64,000 nucleotides of DNA from Unio delphinus (lineage: Eukaryota > Mollusca > Bivalvia > Unionida > Unionidae): NCBI GenBank assembly GCA_029339505.1, contig JAQISU010000155.1, forward strand, positions 15,391,501 through 15,455,500, given 5' to 3'. The notes under the pieces are model-generated. The model was given only the letters and a program-made list of their open reading frames with translations. It was not told the origin of the DNA and ran no database searches. This document shows, in pieces, positions 14,261 to 27,940 of the stretch. The stretch's first letter is position 1; each line of letters starts with the position of its first letter. The position numbers were made by a program, and so were the translations under genes.

Positions 14261-16512
14261 CAGGGGTGGGCTAATTGCGGCTCTCGGGCCACATGCGGCC
14301 TGCCACAGAGTTTTTTGTGGCCCGCCAAGACATTCAGAAAAACCCGGCTTGAACCGAGATTTGCTTCCTGTGAGCGACCGAACATTTGTCTCGTGTTGTC
14401 CATTAGGGCGGCTATATCAATGCCCGTGCGCAGGCAGTGTAGATATGCACATTTCCGGTTGGTCTGTTTCATTTCACTTTTGTCTTTTCAACAGTAAAAT
14501 CTATAAATTTCCAAATTAAGTGTGGCCATGAACCCTCCGAAAAAGCGTAAAATTGGTGATGAATCCCGTGTGTTTAATGACGAATGAACACACAAATATC
14601 TCTTTGGCAATTCAGGCAATAAAGCAGTGTGTTTACTGTGTCATGAAACGATTGCCGTATTTAAGGAGTACAATCTGAAACGACACCACGAAACAAAACA
14701 TAACGAATTTAGCTGCAAACTTTCCGAGGAAGAACGCAGGAAAAAAGCTGCAGAGTGTGTTACAAAGCTGAGGAAGCAGCAAACATTATTTACAAAGCAA
14801 TCAAGACTTTAGGATAGTGCAACAGAGGCCAGTTTCATGATAGCCTACAACCTCGCTAAACGCAACAAGTCTTTTTGGGATGGCAAGTTTGTTAAGCGGT
14901 GTATGGTAGATTGTGCAAGCGTATTGTGTCCTGATGTGAGAAGTAAATTTGAAAACGATTCATTGTCAGGAAGGTCTATAGTGCGCCGCATTTACTCAAT
15001 CAGTGACGAACTCACAGAACAGCTGAAGACTGGGAGCAAAGATTTTGTTTGGTTTTCTTTGGCACTGGATGAGAGCACAGATAACTAAGACACTGCGCAG
15101 TTACTCATTTTTATCCGTGGAATTAATGAAAATTTTGTCATCACAGAGGAATTACTTGGCCTGGAATCAATGAAAAGTACAACGACTGGTCAGGACTTGT
15201 TTGAGTGTGCTGTAAATTGTGTGGAGAAAATTGGCTTGTCATGGAATAGAATGGAAAGAATTACAACAGATGGGGCCAGGGCTTTTACTGGCAAAAATGT
15301 GGGTATGGTTAAGCTTTTAAAAACACAAGTGAGAAACACAAGTCACAGACAGTGATGTCTTGTCATTTCATTGCATTTTGAATCAAGAAAGCCTTTGTAA
15401 AGCTGCACTGGACTTAAAGCATGTGGTAGAACCTGTTGTAAATGTGGTGAACACAATCAGAGCAAGGACACTCAACCATCGACAGTTCAAATCACTGCTT
15501 GAGGATATGGAGACAGAGTATGAAGATGTAATTTACCACAACAGTGTGAGGTGGTTGAGCCTGGGCAAAGTGATAAAAAGAGTCTGGGTATTGCAGAATG
15601 AAATCCTCTTATTTCTGGACATGAAGGGGATTTCTTGTGATTTTCTGACCAAAATGGGATGTGAGGAGTAGAGCTGTGAGATGATGTTTGCAGCTGATGT
15701 ATTTGAGAAATTGAATGAACTAAATGTGACATTGCATGGAAAGGGGATGTTCGCACATGAAATGTGGAAGCATTGAAAATCATTCAAAGCAAAACTAGGT
15801 CTATTTGCAAGGCAAGCAGGTGAGGGCAAGTTTTGTCATTTCCTTTCATTAGGAAAATAGAAATTAGGGATCATTTGTAGAGTTTGGAGGACGAGGTCAC
15901 AAGAAGATTTCAGGACTTCAAGAAAATTGAACCTAAATTTAATTTGCTGTCTGATCCTATCACTGCTGATATTGATACAGCACCTGAGGAGCTGAAGCTT
16001 GAACTAACTGACATGCAGTCAGATCACACAGTGAAAGAAATGTTTAATGCTGTGACATTAGTTGACGTTTACAAATCTTTGGCTGCTGACAAATTCCCAT
16101 GTGTGAAGAAATTTGCTTTGAAAATGTTCTCTATATTTGGATCTACATATATGTGTGAGCAAAGCTTTTCTTGCATGAAGATCAACAAGAGTAAATATAG
16201 ATGCACTTTGACAGACATAAACTTGCAGGCAGTGATGAGAATCTCAACAAGCAAATTCAATCCTGATTTCAAAAAACTTGTTAAAAAGTGTGATAGTGTA
16301 CTCATTAGACTGATTCTATAATTAAATGTGCTAGCAGCTAGAAAGCTAGATGATATGAAATTAGCACTATAAATAAATTGAATAAAACTACCACTATTGT
16401 TTAATTTTTATTTATTGATTTTTATGATACAATTTATAATTTTTCTGAAATGAAATGTAATGAATACAATCATTTTAAACGGTGCGGCCCTCCGCTAGCC
16501 TCCGCTCCCTTG
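14261..16512 (+). mobile_element. Complete hAT DNA transposon copy (Charlie/GTF2IRD2-like), decayed
   Basis: The left end is CAGGGGTGGGC and the right end is the imperfect inverse, ...GCTCCCTTG. The element is flanked by a perfect 8-bp duplication CTATACAT (14253-14260 and 16513-16520), the hallmark of hAT insertion. GC-rich subterminal sequence containing GCGGCC occurs at both ends, as is usual for this group. It lies in an intron of the EGF/FN3 gene and carries one plus-strand transposase pseudogene. It is about 2.25 kb, near full length for the family. Confidence 0.93.
14528..16321 (+). pseudogene. hAT-family transposase pseudogene with BED zinc finger
   Basis: The frame opens with a start at 14528 and a basic PPKKRK segment, followed by a BED-type finger (CLLC ... 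HHETKH) near 14630-14705. Downstream are hAT catalytic landmarks: ALDESTD near 15065, TTDGARAFTG near 15270, a helical insertion region, and the C-terminal dimerisation block with YMCEQSFSCMK and LTD near 16150-16220. It resembles GTF2IRD2- and ZBED-type domesticated relatives. Stop codons occur near 14585, 14810, 15086 and 15670, with frame changes near 15355 and 15780-15880, so the copy is inactive. The protein would have cut and pasted its own element. Confidence 0.9.
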
Positions 16513-16766
16513 CTATACATGCTAAAATGGATAAACTCTTATTTACCGGTGCATCAATCAATTAATTTGTTATGAATAAATTTTCGTCCTATTATAAATT
16601 AACTTTAAAAGGGACAAAATTGGAAAGTTGAAAAAAAAAAATAGAAAGGAAAAAGCCTATTAGTTTGCGCATATTGGTTCTTTTCTCAGTGGAGTTAACT
16701 ATATGTGAAAAATGTATTTATAGTAAGTTTGCATCAGTTATCTTGCATAACAATGTTATTGTACTG

Positions 16767-17054
16767 CTCCAATGACCTAGTGGTTAGAGCGTTCGCCTCG
16801 GATGCGGGAGGTCGTGGGTTGGACCCACGTCCGAGTCATACCAAAGACTTACAAAAATGGTACTAACAGCTGCCTCGCTTGATGCTAAGCATTAAGAGGT
16901 TAGTGTTAGAACTGGTCGGCCTGGTGACGCGATAATGTGACTGAGTGAGACATCATAAAACATGTCTGCGGCATGATGCCCCATTGCTAGACATCACTAT
17001 AAACTCGTAGTGATATGACTGAAAAATAATAGTTAAACCTACGTTAAAAATCCG

Positions 17055-17096
<42 letters not shown>
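16767..17096 (+). mobile_element. tRNA-derived SINE, copy 1
   Basis: The 5' part resembles a tRNA with an A-box-like segment (TGACCTAGTGGTTAGAG) and a B-box-like segment (GTGGGTTGGACCC). A family-specific body follows (AGCTGCCTCGC, TTAAGAGGTTAGTG, CTGGTCGGCCTGGTG, GTCTGCGGCATGATG) and an AC microsatellite tail. The same arrangement recurs at 20607 and in the split copy around the second Polinton. The tRNA head is degenerate and is not a functional tRNA gene. Confidence 0.85.
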
Positions 17097-17098
<2 letters not shown>

Positions 17099-17210
17099 CG
17101 TGGAAATTTATAATCACTAAATACTGTTCCAAGAGCGTAGCATTTATGAGTCTCATGCATGAATTGCTAGTTGTACATCTTGATTTAACTAATAATTTAT
17201 TTCATTGCAG

Positions 17211-17404
17211 TGCCGGATTCACCTAAAAACTTACTAGTATTCAACGTCACAGCTACATCATTCACTATCGGGTTTGAAAAACCGAATGAGGTGTTCGGGG
17301 AATTATTAGGATATGTGCTGAAGATAACGCTAGCAGACACGGGAATATGCGTAATAGAATACATTATTCGCTGTACATCAGGATGTATTGCAGCTTTCCC
17401 GAAT
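17211..17404 (+). CDS. Exon 3 seen: first half of a fibronectin-III domain
   Basis: The exon begins after TTCATTGCAG in phase 1 and ends before GTATGT in phase 0 (194 bp). The translation starts PDSPKNLLVFNVTATSFTIG and continues with GELLGYVLKI, matching the A-B-C strands of a fibronectin-III domain (conserved proline, hydrophobic alternation and a tyrosine before C). Extra cysteines lie in the C-C' region. The second half is at 21074 and begins in phase 0, so the two halves join. Fibronectin-III domains sit outside the cell, here between EGF modules and the membrane. The donor GTATGT is non-consensus but acceptable. Confidence 0.75.
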
Positions 17405-17626
17405 GTATGTATTAAAACCAAGAGAATATATTTGGCAGTTGATTAAATTTCTGAAACAAATTAAAATATTACTAAACGCAAACTTCATATGCGCTCGGTC
17501 GTCTGTTGTACATTACGTCAGATTTGTTTCTGTTATAAGTTTTGACATATTTTGTTTACTCTTTTATAAAAAGAAAACTGAGTTTAGGAAATAGACAAGC
17601 TTTTCGGTACTAAGTTGCTATAAGAT

Positions 17627-18034
<408 letters not shown>

Positions 18035-19116
18035 AGCAAACATGAAACTTTACTCCTTGTAAAGATATTTCACGACACCCGCATGATGAGTTAGGTCCTT
18101 AAAGATCAATCAGGTCTAAATCGCTCCAAGCCACAATAACGCCTACCACGTCATTCATGCATACTCCGTCAATGGGATTGTAGTAGGGTCTTCACTGTTT
18201 TTATCTCTTCATAATTTTAAGCTGAGCACTCCCTTCATACGTTTTCGTCGAATAATACGATTGTACTGTCCATGTTGACTAAATATATTAAAGGATGAAT
18301 GTGAAGGATAATTACTCCTTGTGTTGTTGATTCAGTTACATTATCTGATATAAAAACTCTTCTATAGACATAAAAAGCATATATTTGAAAAGACATTTCT
18401 AACTAGTAAGAATAAATACGTTCTGAATTTATTATAATACTACCAAAATTGGTAATATCAGACGTAGTAGTAGTAGAATGGCTCTTGAAGAAAGTTGTAC
18501 CTACCCGTAACCTGATATAGTACAGATAAATCCCAAATGACGCCATCAGAGCAGCCATACCTGCGTTATGCTGGCAGATATACTGTTGATTTATGTTTGT
18601 TGTAAGTTGACATAAAATATATTGAATCTCAAGAAACTTATACAAAACACACATACTGACATAACACAAATCAGGCGTTTTGGTAATATCTATATTACGT
18701 TTGTAATTTATAAGTTGATTTGGCCTAAGTCTGCAGTCTTGAAAAAAGCCAATTTGTGTAGACACTTCCAGGCTGCCCGTCGCTCAGGTAAACTGAGCCA
18801 AATTCGGTTGGTGTTTTATGGTACACCAACACATATAGGCTACTCCATGCCAATGCAATTGGATCAAAGTGCATTACCCGATGACACACCACTGTAGCTA
18901 ACCCAGTATGGTCCAATTATAAGATTTGATACCGCACTCATTCGGTCTCAAGTCCGGCACGCAAAGCAGCTACAGCAGCTTTACGATTTGAGTGGGGAGT
19001 ATTGCACACATATACAAAGCCAACGTTATAGTGGCTGTCTAGAAACAGTCACAAAACACAGCGGTGTTGTGTATTGAAATCTCTGCAACGTTAGTACAGC
19101 TAACTGGCTCACACTA

Positions 19117-19118
<2 letters not shown>

Positions 19119-19147
<29 letters not shown>
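19119..19147. repeat. (GT)n microsatellite
   Basis: About 14 uninterrupted GT units. Confidence 0.95.
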
Positions 19148-19150
<3 letters not shown>

Positions 19151-20606
19151 GTTTCTTTGACCTTGACCTCTAACTGAATTTCTACGCCATGTTCAGTTCA
19201 GAATTTGAGGAATGATAGGTACTATCCTGTTTATTATTTCCCAACTATATTACCCGGCCTTTTATAAAATCTGTAATCCTCTAAAACTGATACTTTGTTT
19301 TGTTTGCAACTAAACTGCGACTGTTCATGCTCCCAATGCCTGTTGGAATTTTTGAATTGCCACTCGTACAAGCGCCAACCAAAAATGCTGGTTATTGTCA
19401 CTCTCAGCGGTAAACAAAGTAATACCAGAATATAACAAGGTTTTCAACAATATCCTCATTGCTGCTGGAAATATATTTTCAGAACAATGCCGCAAGAATA
19501 TTGGAACTTAATTGTACGTGCTATTCATTTTGTTGGGAAAATATACAGAATGAATTAAAAGATTATATTATAGGAGTAGTGCGCTTCTTTGCTGACGTAT
19601 ACTACATAATGTAGACGATGCCCCCACAACTTGTAAGGGAGAAGATTTACGAAATAAAAAGTCCAACGTATTTGTATCAGAATGTGTTATTGATTTAGTA
19701 AAGACAATGTTTTATTTTTTGATTAAGCACATGACCGTTCAAGCTTTGAATGTATAATTATTTACGAATAAGTGAATTTCATACAATCTTTTGCATTCTA
19801 CTAATGTTAGTAGTTCCGTCGTCTTGCTGCATCGTTCTTATAGTTCATCTGGGTGTTTTGTTCCTAAGTTACGTAGTAATAAAAATGAGGTTTAATAAAT
19901 TTGTACGTTTGGAGATAACCCAAATACAGTTTCTGTGACACAGTTTCATCGCTCCTTTGAAGCAAACATATTTTAAAAAGTGATGTCCCTCTGGACGTAT
20001 TTTGTATACTTGCAAACGCATATTGTATATATTATATTCCTGTAATTAAGTTTTTATACATTTCATTCTTTACTAAATTGTGTGTTATCGTTCACATGCA
20101 TTGTGAATTTCAATGTCGTGCAATAGTTTCATATATTAGGCATATAAAAGACTTATATATGGTTTCTATGAAAGATGTTATTATTTTTATCACAGTGTTT
20201 CACTCTGATGTTTCATCGAGAGATCTTTTACTTGGGCTGGTGAACTATATCATCTGGTTAATGATAGACTAATAAGTATCGATATTATCCTACGATTTAC
20301 TTTTTCAAGCATTCTGACGTTTCAGATGTAACCGTATGCATAAGGTGTGCATACGAAATCTCCAGAAGTAACGGAATATGTAGGATTCAAGCAGAAATAT
20401 AACATTTGACCTTAAAAAGCCTTTAAAAAAATCTGTTTTTAAATCGCTTTCTTTTTTGTGCTTTATCTGGGTTGAACATTTACATAAAACAGTAAAATAT
20501 GTCAACAAAATAAGAATTCAAAGAATAGGGTAAAATGGTCCAATTATCCAATGTAGAAGTTGATACTTTGTGCGAGGATCAAAATGCACATTGCGGAGTA
20601 AAACCC

Positions 20607-20922
20607 CTCCGGTGGCCAAGTGGTTAGAGCGTCCGTCTCAAATGTGGAAGGTCGTGGGTTCGAACTTCGGCCGAGTCATACCAAAGACTTTTTAAAATAG
20701 TACCCTCAGCTGCCTCGCTAGGAGCTCAGCATTAGGAGGTTAGTGCTAAGACTGGTCGGACTGGTCAGGATAATGTGAGTGAATGAGACATTATATCATA
20801 TGTCTACGGCGTGATGCTCCAGTGATAGAAATAAGCATAAAGTGCCTACTGCAGACGTCGTAGCAATTTGACTGAAATATTGTTAAAGCTACATCACGAA
20901 AGACAAATCACACACATACACT
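20607..20922 (+). mobile_element. tRNA-derived SINE, copy 2
   Basis: It begins CTCCGGTGGCCAAGTGG (A-box-like), then GTGGGTTCGAAC (B-box-like), followed by the same body segments as the copy at 16767 (GCTGCCTCGC, AGGTTAGTGCTA, ACTGGTCGGACTGG, GTCTACGGCGTGATG). It ends in a short ACACAC run. Confidence 0.85.
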
Positions 20923-21073
20923 TTGCAACATAAATGTAAATATACATTAGGTAATATCATTAGATATTGACATTTGTTTCAGGTGAACTATAAATGCGTC
21001 TGATGAAATCAAAATAGTTACCTGACACAGCTACAGTTCTAGAATTTAAAAAATGACCTTTTCTGTATTGCAG

Positions 21074-21263
21074 CTTACAAATTCGCCAACAACATGTCTC
21101 CGTATAATCCAGTACAAGATTGTAAGCAAACATGACCTTCTCATGATGAAACACGATGAAAACACCCTTGATCCAGGCACAGTCTACTTGGTGTCAGTAG
21201 CAGCTGTCGGCCAGTATGGGAAAGGATTCATATCAGTTATAAATGCAACCACTTTGTACCAAG
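21074..21263 (+). CDS. Exon 4 seen: second half of the fibronectin-III domain
   Basis: The exon starts in phase 0 after TATTGCAG and ends in phase 1 before GTATAA (190 bp). The translation contains LDPGTVYLVSVAAVGQYGKG, the classic E-F strand signature of fibronectin-III domains (L-x-PGT-x-Y-x-V-x-V-A). With exon 3 the domain is about 127 residues, longer than the usual 90-100, mainly from a cysteine-containing insertion between strands C and E. NAT is a possible N-glycosylation site. Confidence 0.8.
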
Positions 21264-21800
21264 GTATAAAAGCATATAAACTTTCTTTACTATACTTTAG
21301 TCCCCACCATCAGAGACGTGCTACAGTATTTTGTAAGCCAATATGATTATCTGATTATCATCGAATCAGTCATAAGCTAATTCGTGAAATGTTCACTGTT
21401 TTCAGAGAAATATTTAGTTGTACCTTACTTAGTTAAATTCCCCCCCCCCCAAAAAAAAAACAAAAAAAAAAACAGCACATGACCCCCTTCAAATGTCCTG
21501 ATAAGACAAGGGCTCAAACATTATGTTTTAACTGCGCGTCTCATGAACTACGTTGCAACGATAAATGATACAAGTTTGTTAATGGTCCCATTCGTTTAAA
21601 ATAGTTAACTTGGAAATGATATATGAATAAAAAATTACCAGTGGAGATGGCAAATTCTAACACAATACACCAACTACTTTTACATTATTCAACTGGAAAA
21701 AAAATTGAATTATTAGACGTTTGGATCATAACATGACAATAATCGCGAAGAATAAATATATATATTACTTTAAAGTGATCAGTCGCATTTTATTTTCCAG
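21264..21800 (+). other. Short intron before the membrane exon
   Basis: 537 bp from GTATAA to TATTTTCCAG. It contains a run of about ten C followed by interrupted A runs near 21439-21474 and no coding signal. Confidence 0.65.
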
Positions 21801-22042
21801 ATGATTTAAATGTAGGCGGCCGTTCGGAACCTAATACCATGACTACGATCATAATTGCCAGTATTGGGTGCGGTACATTAATCGTCATTGCACTAACTGC
21901 GGCCGGTACAATCGTTATTATAAAGAGAAGACGGGCATTAAAATGCAGGAATGATACTGTTGTAGATATTAAATACATGGATCCACGGTGCAAAACCAAC
22001 GAAAATCATTATGATACCATAGTAGTTACATCTACCTATTAA
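21801..22042 (+). CDS. Last exon: transmembrane helix and cytoplasmic tail
   Basis: The exon enters in phase 1 from the fibronectin-III exon and ends at a TAA at 22040-22042. After a short juxtamembrane stretch it encodes a hydrophobic helix (TTIIIASIGCGTLIVIALTA and onward) stopped by KRRR, then a tail of about 40 residues. The orientation (extracellular domains N-terminal, basic stop-transfer, short tail) fits a type I membrane protein. The tail ends NHYDTIVVTSTY. YDTI fits the YxxPhi endocytic sorting pattern, and the tyrosines could be phosphorylated. An ATTAAA about 145 bp downstream is a possible, weak polyadenylation signal. Confidence 0.8.
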
Positions 22043-24185
<2,143 letters not shown>

Positions 24186-24190
24186 CCATT

Positions 24191-24454
24191 AGCAGCAGAG
24201 GGGGTGAATCCTACAACTTTTTCAGACAAAAAATTGATTGAAGTCCTCAAAACGGAAAATAGAGCCTTCCTTCGAAATCTCATATTTTAACCAAAAAAAA
24301 AAAATGTCTCCATTTGGCAAACGGAGATTTTGCGATTTTTCAATCAATTTTGGTCGCAACATCGTTGTCGTTCACCCCCTCTGCTGCTGGAACTTTCAGT
24401 TTTGGGTTAACAAAAAATAATAAATGAATTTAACCGAATATTTGATCAAGTCCT
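24191..24454 (+). repeat. Left terminal inverted repeat, copy 1
   Basis: It matches the reverse complement of 41530-41793 with few differences. The inner end contains the inverse of the last codons of the packaging ATPase gene, because at the right end the repeat overlaps that gene's 3' end. The outer 200 bp is itself an imperfect palindrome, bounded by AGCAGCAGAGGGGGTGAA and TTCACCCCCTCTGCTGCT. Confidence 0.92.
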
Positions 24455-25814
24455 TAGGATCTCACAAACAGCCTAATCGCTAACACCTCATCCTGCAGAT
24501 CAATCAAATTATTTGACTGGTCAGTGAGTCGGAAATTAATTCTCGTTAGCGAATTATTATGGCATCGCATATAGACAGGATTAACTGGGTTTTCAATAAT
24601 TAGGAATCCTGGAGGAGCTGTTGGTGCAAACGAATAAAGAATATATCCCTGCTGAGCTTGATTTGATTGCTCTAGATTAATTTGATAGCTTCCTTCAATT
24701 GCATCACATGTTAAATTGAGCGCAATCACCACTGAAATATTTACATTATGCGGGGGAATATGCCTACCGCCGCCGTCTGGGTCATTATTATATTTAAGGA
24801 GTGTAGTTGAATCTTGTAATTGTAATGTCTTGATAACATCACTAGTATGTTCTTTTAGTCTTTCAGCTTTGTACCCGGGAAGCTTGAAATTACGTAGATT
24901 GTCTTCTGTGGTCTTGTAACTGGTTAGGAATTGTTGTTTACTGTCGCTGTTGTCATTAATTATTGTTTTAATAATTAGTTCATTATATTCCATGTCAGAT
25001 ACAAGCTGATTTATTATTCAATGTGTTTTCGCGATTTTGTTTGCTGTAGTTGTTCTAGTTGTGTGTTATATAATTGATTAATTTCCTTAAAATAATCAAT
25101 GACGTCAGTTAGCGTAAATGAAATAGTAACAGATGAGTCGGCTGTTTTTTTAATGATAAAATCCCATTGCAATGTGTCTTTGTTGGTAAATATAAATCTA
25201 TCGGCGATTTTTCCTTTTCTTATATCAGATAAATTATCTCGATAACTGGGATTGATTTCATGATATGATTGTACGTCCGTGGTTACGTCGTTGGTGGATT
25301 TTTCCGGTGGTTTTTCAGGCCATCCTAACACTGTTCTTAACGAGCTGTTATAGATATCTACAATGTATCCCTCTGTGCTTATTTCGATCGACGACGAGAG
25401 CGTCGGTTCATGAAGATTAATAGCTATGCTTGATTCTTTTTCAGTAATTGATTTTATTCTACGCTTAATTTCAGCATCGATTTGCTCAATTAGGTACGAC
25501 CCAGTTGGTAACGAAACAGTTTCCCACTCTGGAATACCATCGGGTTTATTCTTATACGAGAACACCAGTGTGTTATTGGGTTGCTGACCGCCAAATGCAA
25601 CAGATCTGATATTAGGCCAGCTATGATATACTCGTAATTTTGCCAGCGCGATCTCACGCACTGGAATCGGAGAAGGGAAGTTCACACTAAATCCAGGGTT
25701 TGTTGATGTTATTGATATCATGCTTGTTCGTATCGGAGTGGTATTCTCCGCGATTCGTTGAAGCAGTTTCAATTCGTTGAATTGTAGTGACATTATTGTT
25801 AACGCTGTCTTCAA
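24454..25814 (-). pseudogene. Penton-like minor capsid protein, frameshifted (copy 1)
   Basis: Two minus-strand pieces correspond end to end to the intact 460-aa protein at 45917-47299. The N-terminal piece (25014-25814) has ISITSTNPGFSVNFPSPIPV and YHSWPNIRS; the C-terminal piece (24454-24993) has GGGRHIPPHNVNIS, the QQGYILYSF block and a final LTDQSNNLIDLQDEVLAI segment. The pieces are in different frames, and the middle of copy 2's protein (roughly residues 200-290) is not matched, so copy 1 differs by both sequence and length there. It lies first in the virion block next to the terminal repeat. The assignment as penton or minor capsid rests on position and on a C-terminal signature seen in Polinton minor capsid proteins. 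Confidence 0.65.
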
Positions 25815-26301
25815 TTTCCAATTTCAACATCGCGGAGTTATACAACTGGGTCATCGTGGAAAAATCAACATCGGATATGAACGAATTATCTATCGACAGC
25901 GAGATCAACTCGGATAATTTCGAGTACGCGTCAAATACCACCCGGTACCGAGCTGTATAATCACTGAGTTTTTTCTGGGAACATGATGATAACATTTTAG
26001 TTATCGCGGTGGCGACTGCCGCAATTGTTGTTGCCGCGGAGATAGCGATTGGAACTGCAATCGGAGCCATCATGGTCACCATCGACAAAATAACCCCGGC
26101 GCTGGCCATCACACCGGACACCGAGTACACGGTGATGTCGATGATTGCTATTCTGCGTCGGTATTTTTTCATTTTTTCATGATAACGCTCAGAAAGTGAT
26201 TTCAAGTTCGCGGAAAATTCTTTCACGGTTTCGAATCGATATCGATGCGATTGTGATTCCATTGACTCTGTCAACGGGACTATTGATTTCATCGATGTCA
26301 T
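25687..26301 (-). CDS. Membrane-hairpin protein, unknown function (copy 1)
   Basis: 204 aa. A basic, coiled-coil-like N-terminus (residues about 20-48, ending KKYRRR) is followed by two adjacent hydrophobic segments (about 50-75 and 78-105, rich in Ala, Ile and Val). A helical region of about 60 residues and a polar Asn-rich tail follow. The topology (helix, two membrane helices, helix) resembles SLATT-type membrane modules in outline only. The C-terminal 40 or so codons overlap the penton gene in another frame. A relative occurs at 47356-47901 in copy 2, so the gene is a conserved part of this lineage. It may act at membranes during entry or egress; this is inference. GTTTCCAATT lies about 21 nt upstream of the start. 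Confidence 0.55.
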   Translation of the reverse strand: MTSMKSIVPLTESMESQSHRYRFETVKEFSANLKSLSERYHEKMKKYRRRIAIIDITVYSVSGVMASAGVILSMVTMMAPIAVPIAISAATTIAAVATAITKMLSSCSQKKLSDYTARYRVVFDAYSKLSELISLSIDNSFISDVDFSTMTQLYNSAMLKLEIEDSVNNNVTTIQRIETASTNRGEYHSDTNKHDINNINKPWI

Positions 26302-26330
26302 TACTATTTTAAACCCATTAGTGTTTCCAA

Positions 26331-27917
26331 TTATTCATCATCTTCCGGGTAGTAGATCAGGGGGATGTCTAATTCACATTTAAATTCTAAACACCAGGTT
26401 ATTTTTTTTCTAATGATGTTATCAACCGCGACAATCTCAAAGTCTTTTTTACTCTCGATAATTACTGTCGCGGTGCCACCAAAGTAGGTTTTACCGCTCA
26501 CGATGATATCAAATTGCTTGTTAGAGATTAACGTCATCCTGTAGATACCATAGGGCCACTCATCCCCGATATCGATTGACAATCTAACACTAGATTATTT
26601 TACCCAATCAAACTTCCCATGCTTTACCGTATACACGATATTTTTAACGTCTATGTTTGGATGTGGAATCTTTACCTTTTCAGAGGCTTCTTTTAGTTTA
26701 AGAATATCGTCGTAAACGTCTATGTTTGGATGTGGAATCTTTACCTTTTCAGAGGCTTCTTATAGTTTAAGAATATCGTCGTAAACGTCGAGATAAGTTT
26801 TCTTGATTTCGGTAAACTTCATCATCCTCCCCCCATCCTTTTTATTAGAAAAGAATGCAATTATAAAGTTTCTGATTCCAAGATTATTTTGTTCTGTAAT
26901 ATATCGGTCGATGTCAAAAAATGTTTTCGTGATATATTGTCTGCCCTCAAAGAACTTATTAACAATTTTGTTGATGGGTTTTTGTTCGTCAAACGCGCAT
27001 TTAATTTCCGCGAGAGTCATACCTGCCACAAGTGGGGATCCAAAGAACTTATTAACAATTTCGCTGATGTGTTTATGTTCGTCAATAGCTTTTTTAACTT
27101 CAGCGCCTGTCAACGATATGGTTTCAGAAACAGGTGTTCTCCCTAAAAATTTATCAACGATGGTATTAAGTGTTGTTTGTCTCACCATAAACATATTAAT
27201 GTCCTTGAGAGTCACTACAGATGTAGCTGCGACACCAAAGAAACTATTAACGATGTAGGCATTGTGAGTATGCTTGCCGATAAACTCGCTAATTTCAGCG
27301 AGAGTCATGCCTGCCACAAGCGGGGGTCCAAAAAACTTAACAACGACGTCGTTAGTGGGTTTTTGTATCTTTTCAAGATTTTCTATTAGTTTAGAAATAT
27401 CATTGTAAATATCGAGATAATTTGCCTTGATTTCATTTTCATTCATCATCCTTCCCGCGTTCTTGTTAAAAAAGAACAGCGATAAAAAGTTTTTAATTTC
27501 AGCGAGAGTCATATTAACCGCAGGTGGGGATCCAAAGAACTTACCAACGATATTTCTTCGAAAAGCATTATAACCCCGAAAATGATAATCCAGCTCACGA
27601 CCGTGGGTGGCAATCGCGTCGGTGATCGTAGACACAAGTGCACCTGGTTTAAGTTGTCCATCGTTGGAATACAGCGCAATAGAGTTTTCAGCAGCGTTGC
27701 GCTGCCTTATCAAAATGTCATCCAATGACACATTACTGCTTTTCAATTTACCTTGGCGATCTTGAAATACAACTATTTCGTTCGGGTCAACATCTACTAA
27801 AATTTAAAGTCTCAGCGATTTCATCTTTAATTATTTTTTTACATCCTCGATAGAACCCACAGATGTTTTCGGAGTGGGTTTCGACATTGACAGAGATCGT
27901 CCCCAAATATCAATCAT
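26331..27917 (-). pseudogene. Fibre-like attachment protein, repeat-expanded and broken (copy 1)
   Basis: The gene begins at an ATG at 27915-27917, and its first 25 or so codons run into a poly-A run (27834-27840) where the frame is lost. The long open part (26760-27746) starts with a VVFQD...SNVSLDDIL-like stalk motif. It then holds about seven copies of a roughly 35-residue unit with KFFG, (L)VAGMTLAEI and EHKHI elements. A 70-bp tandem duplication (26647-26716 and 26717-26786) shifts the frame, and the C-terminal part (26331-26582) stands alone. Copy 2 has the same N-terminal motif but not the repeat array. A repeat stalk with a variable C-terminal domain suggests a fibre or receptor-binding protein; no homologue was recognised. 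Confidence 0.55.
26647..26786. repeat. 70-bp tandem duplication in the fibre-like gene
   Basis: Two nearly identical 70-bp units start ACGTCTATGTTTGGATGTGG at 26647 and 26717. The unit is not a multiple of three, so it breaks the frame. Confidence 0.93.
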
Positions 27918-27940
27918 TATTGTTAGCGCAACTTGGGTTT

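Noticed and set aside
16767..16850. tRNA gene on the plus strand
   Set aside because: A- and B-box-like segments are present, but stems do not pair as a tRNA and the sequence continues into a SINE body repeated elsewhere.
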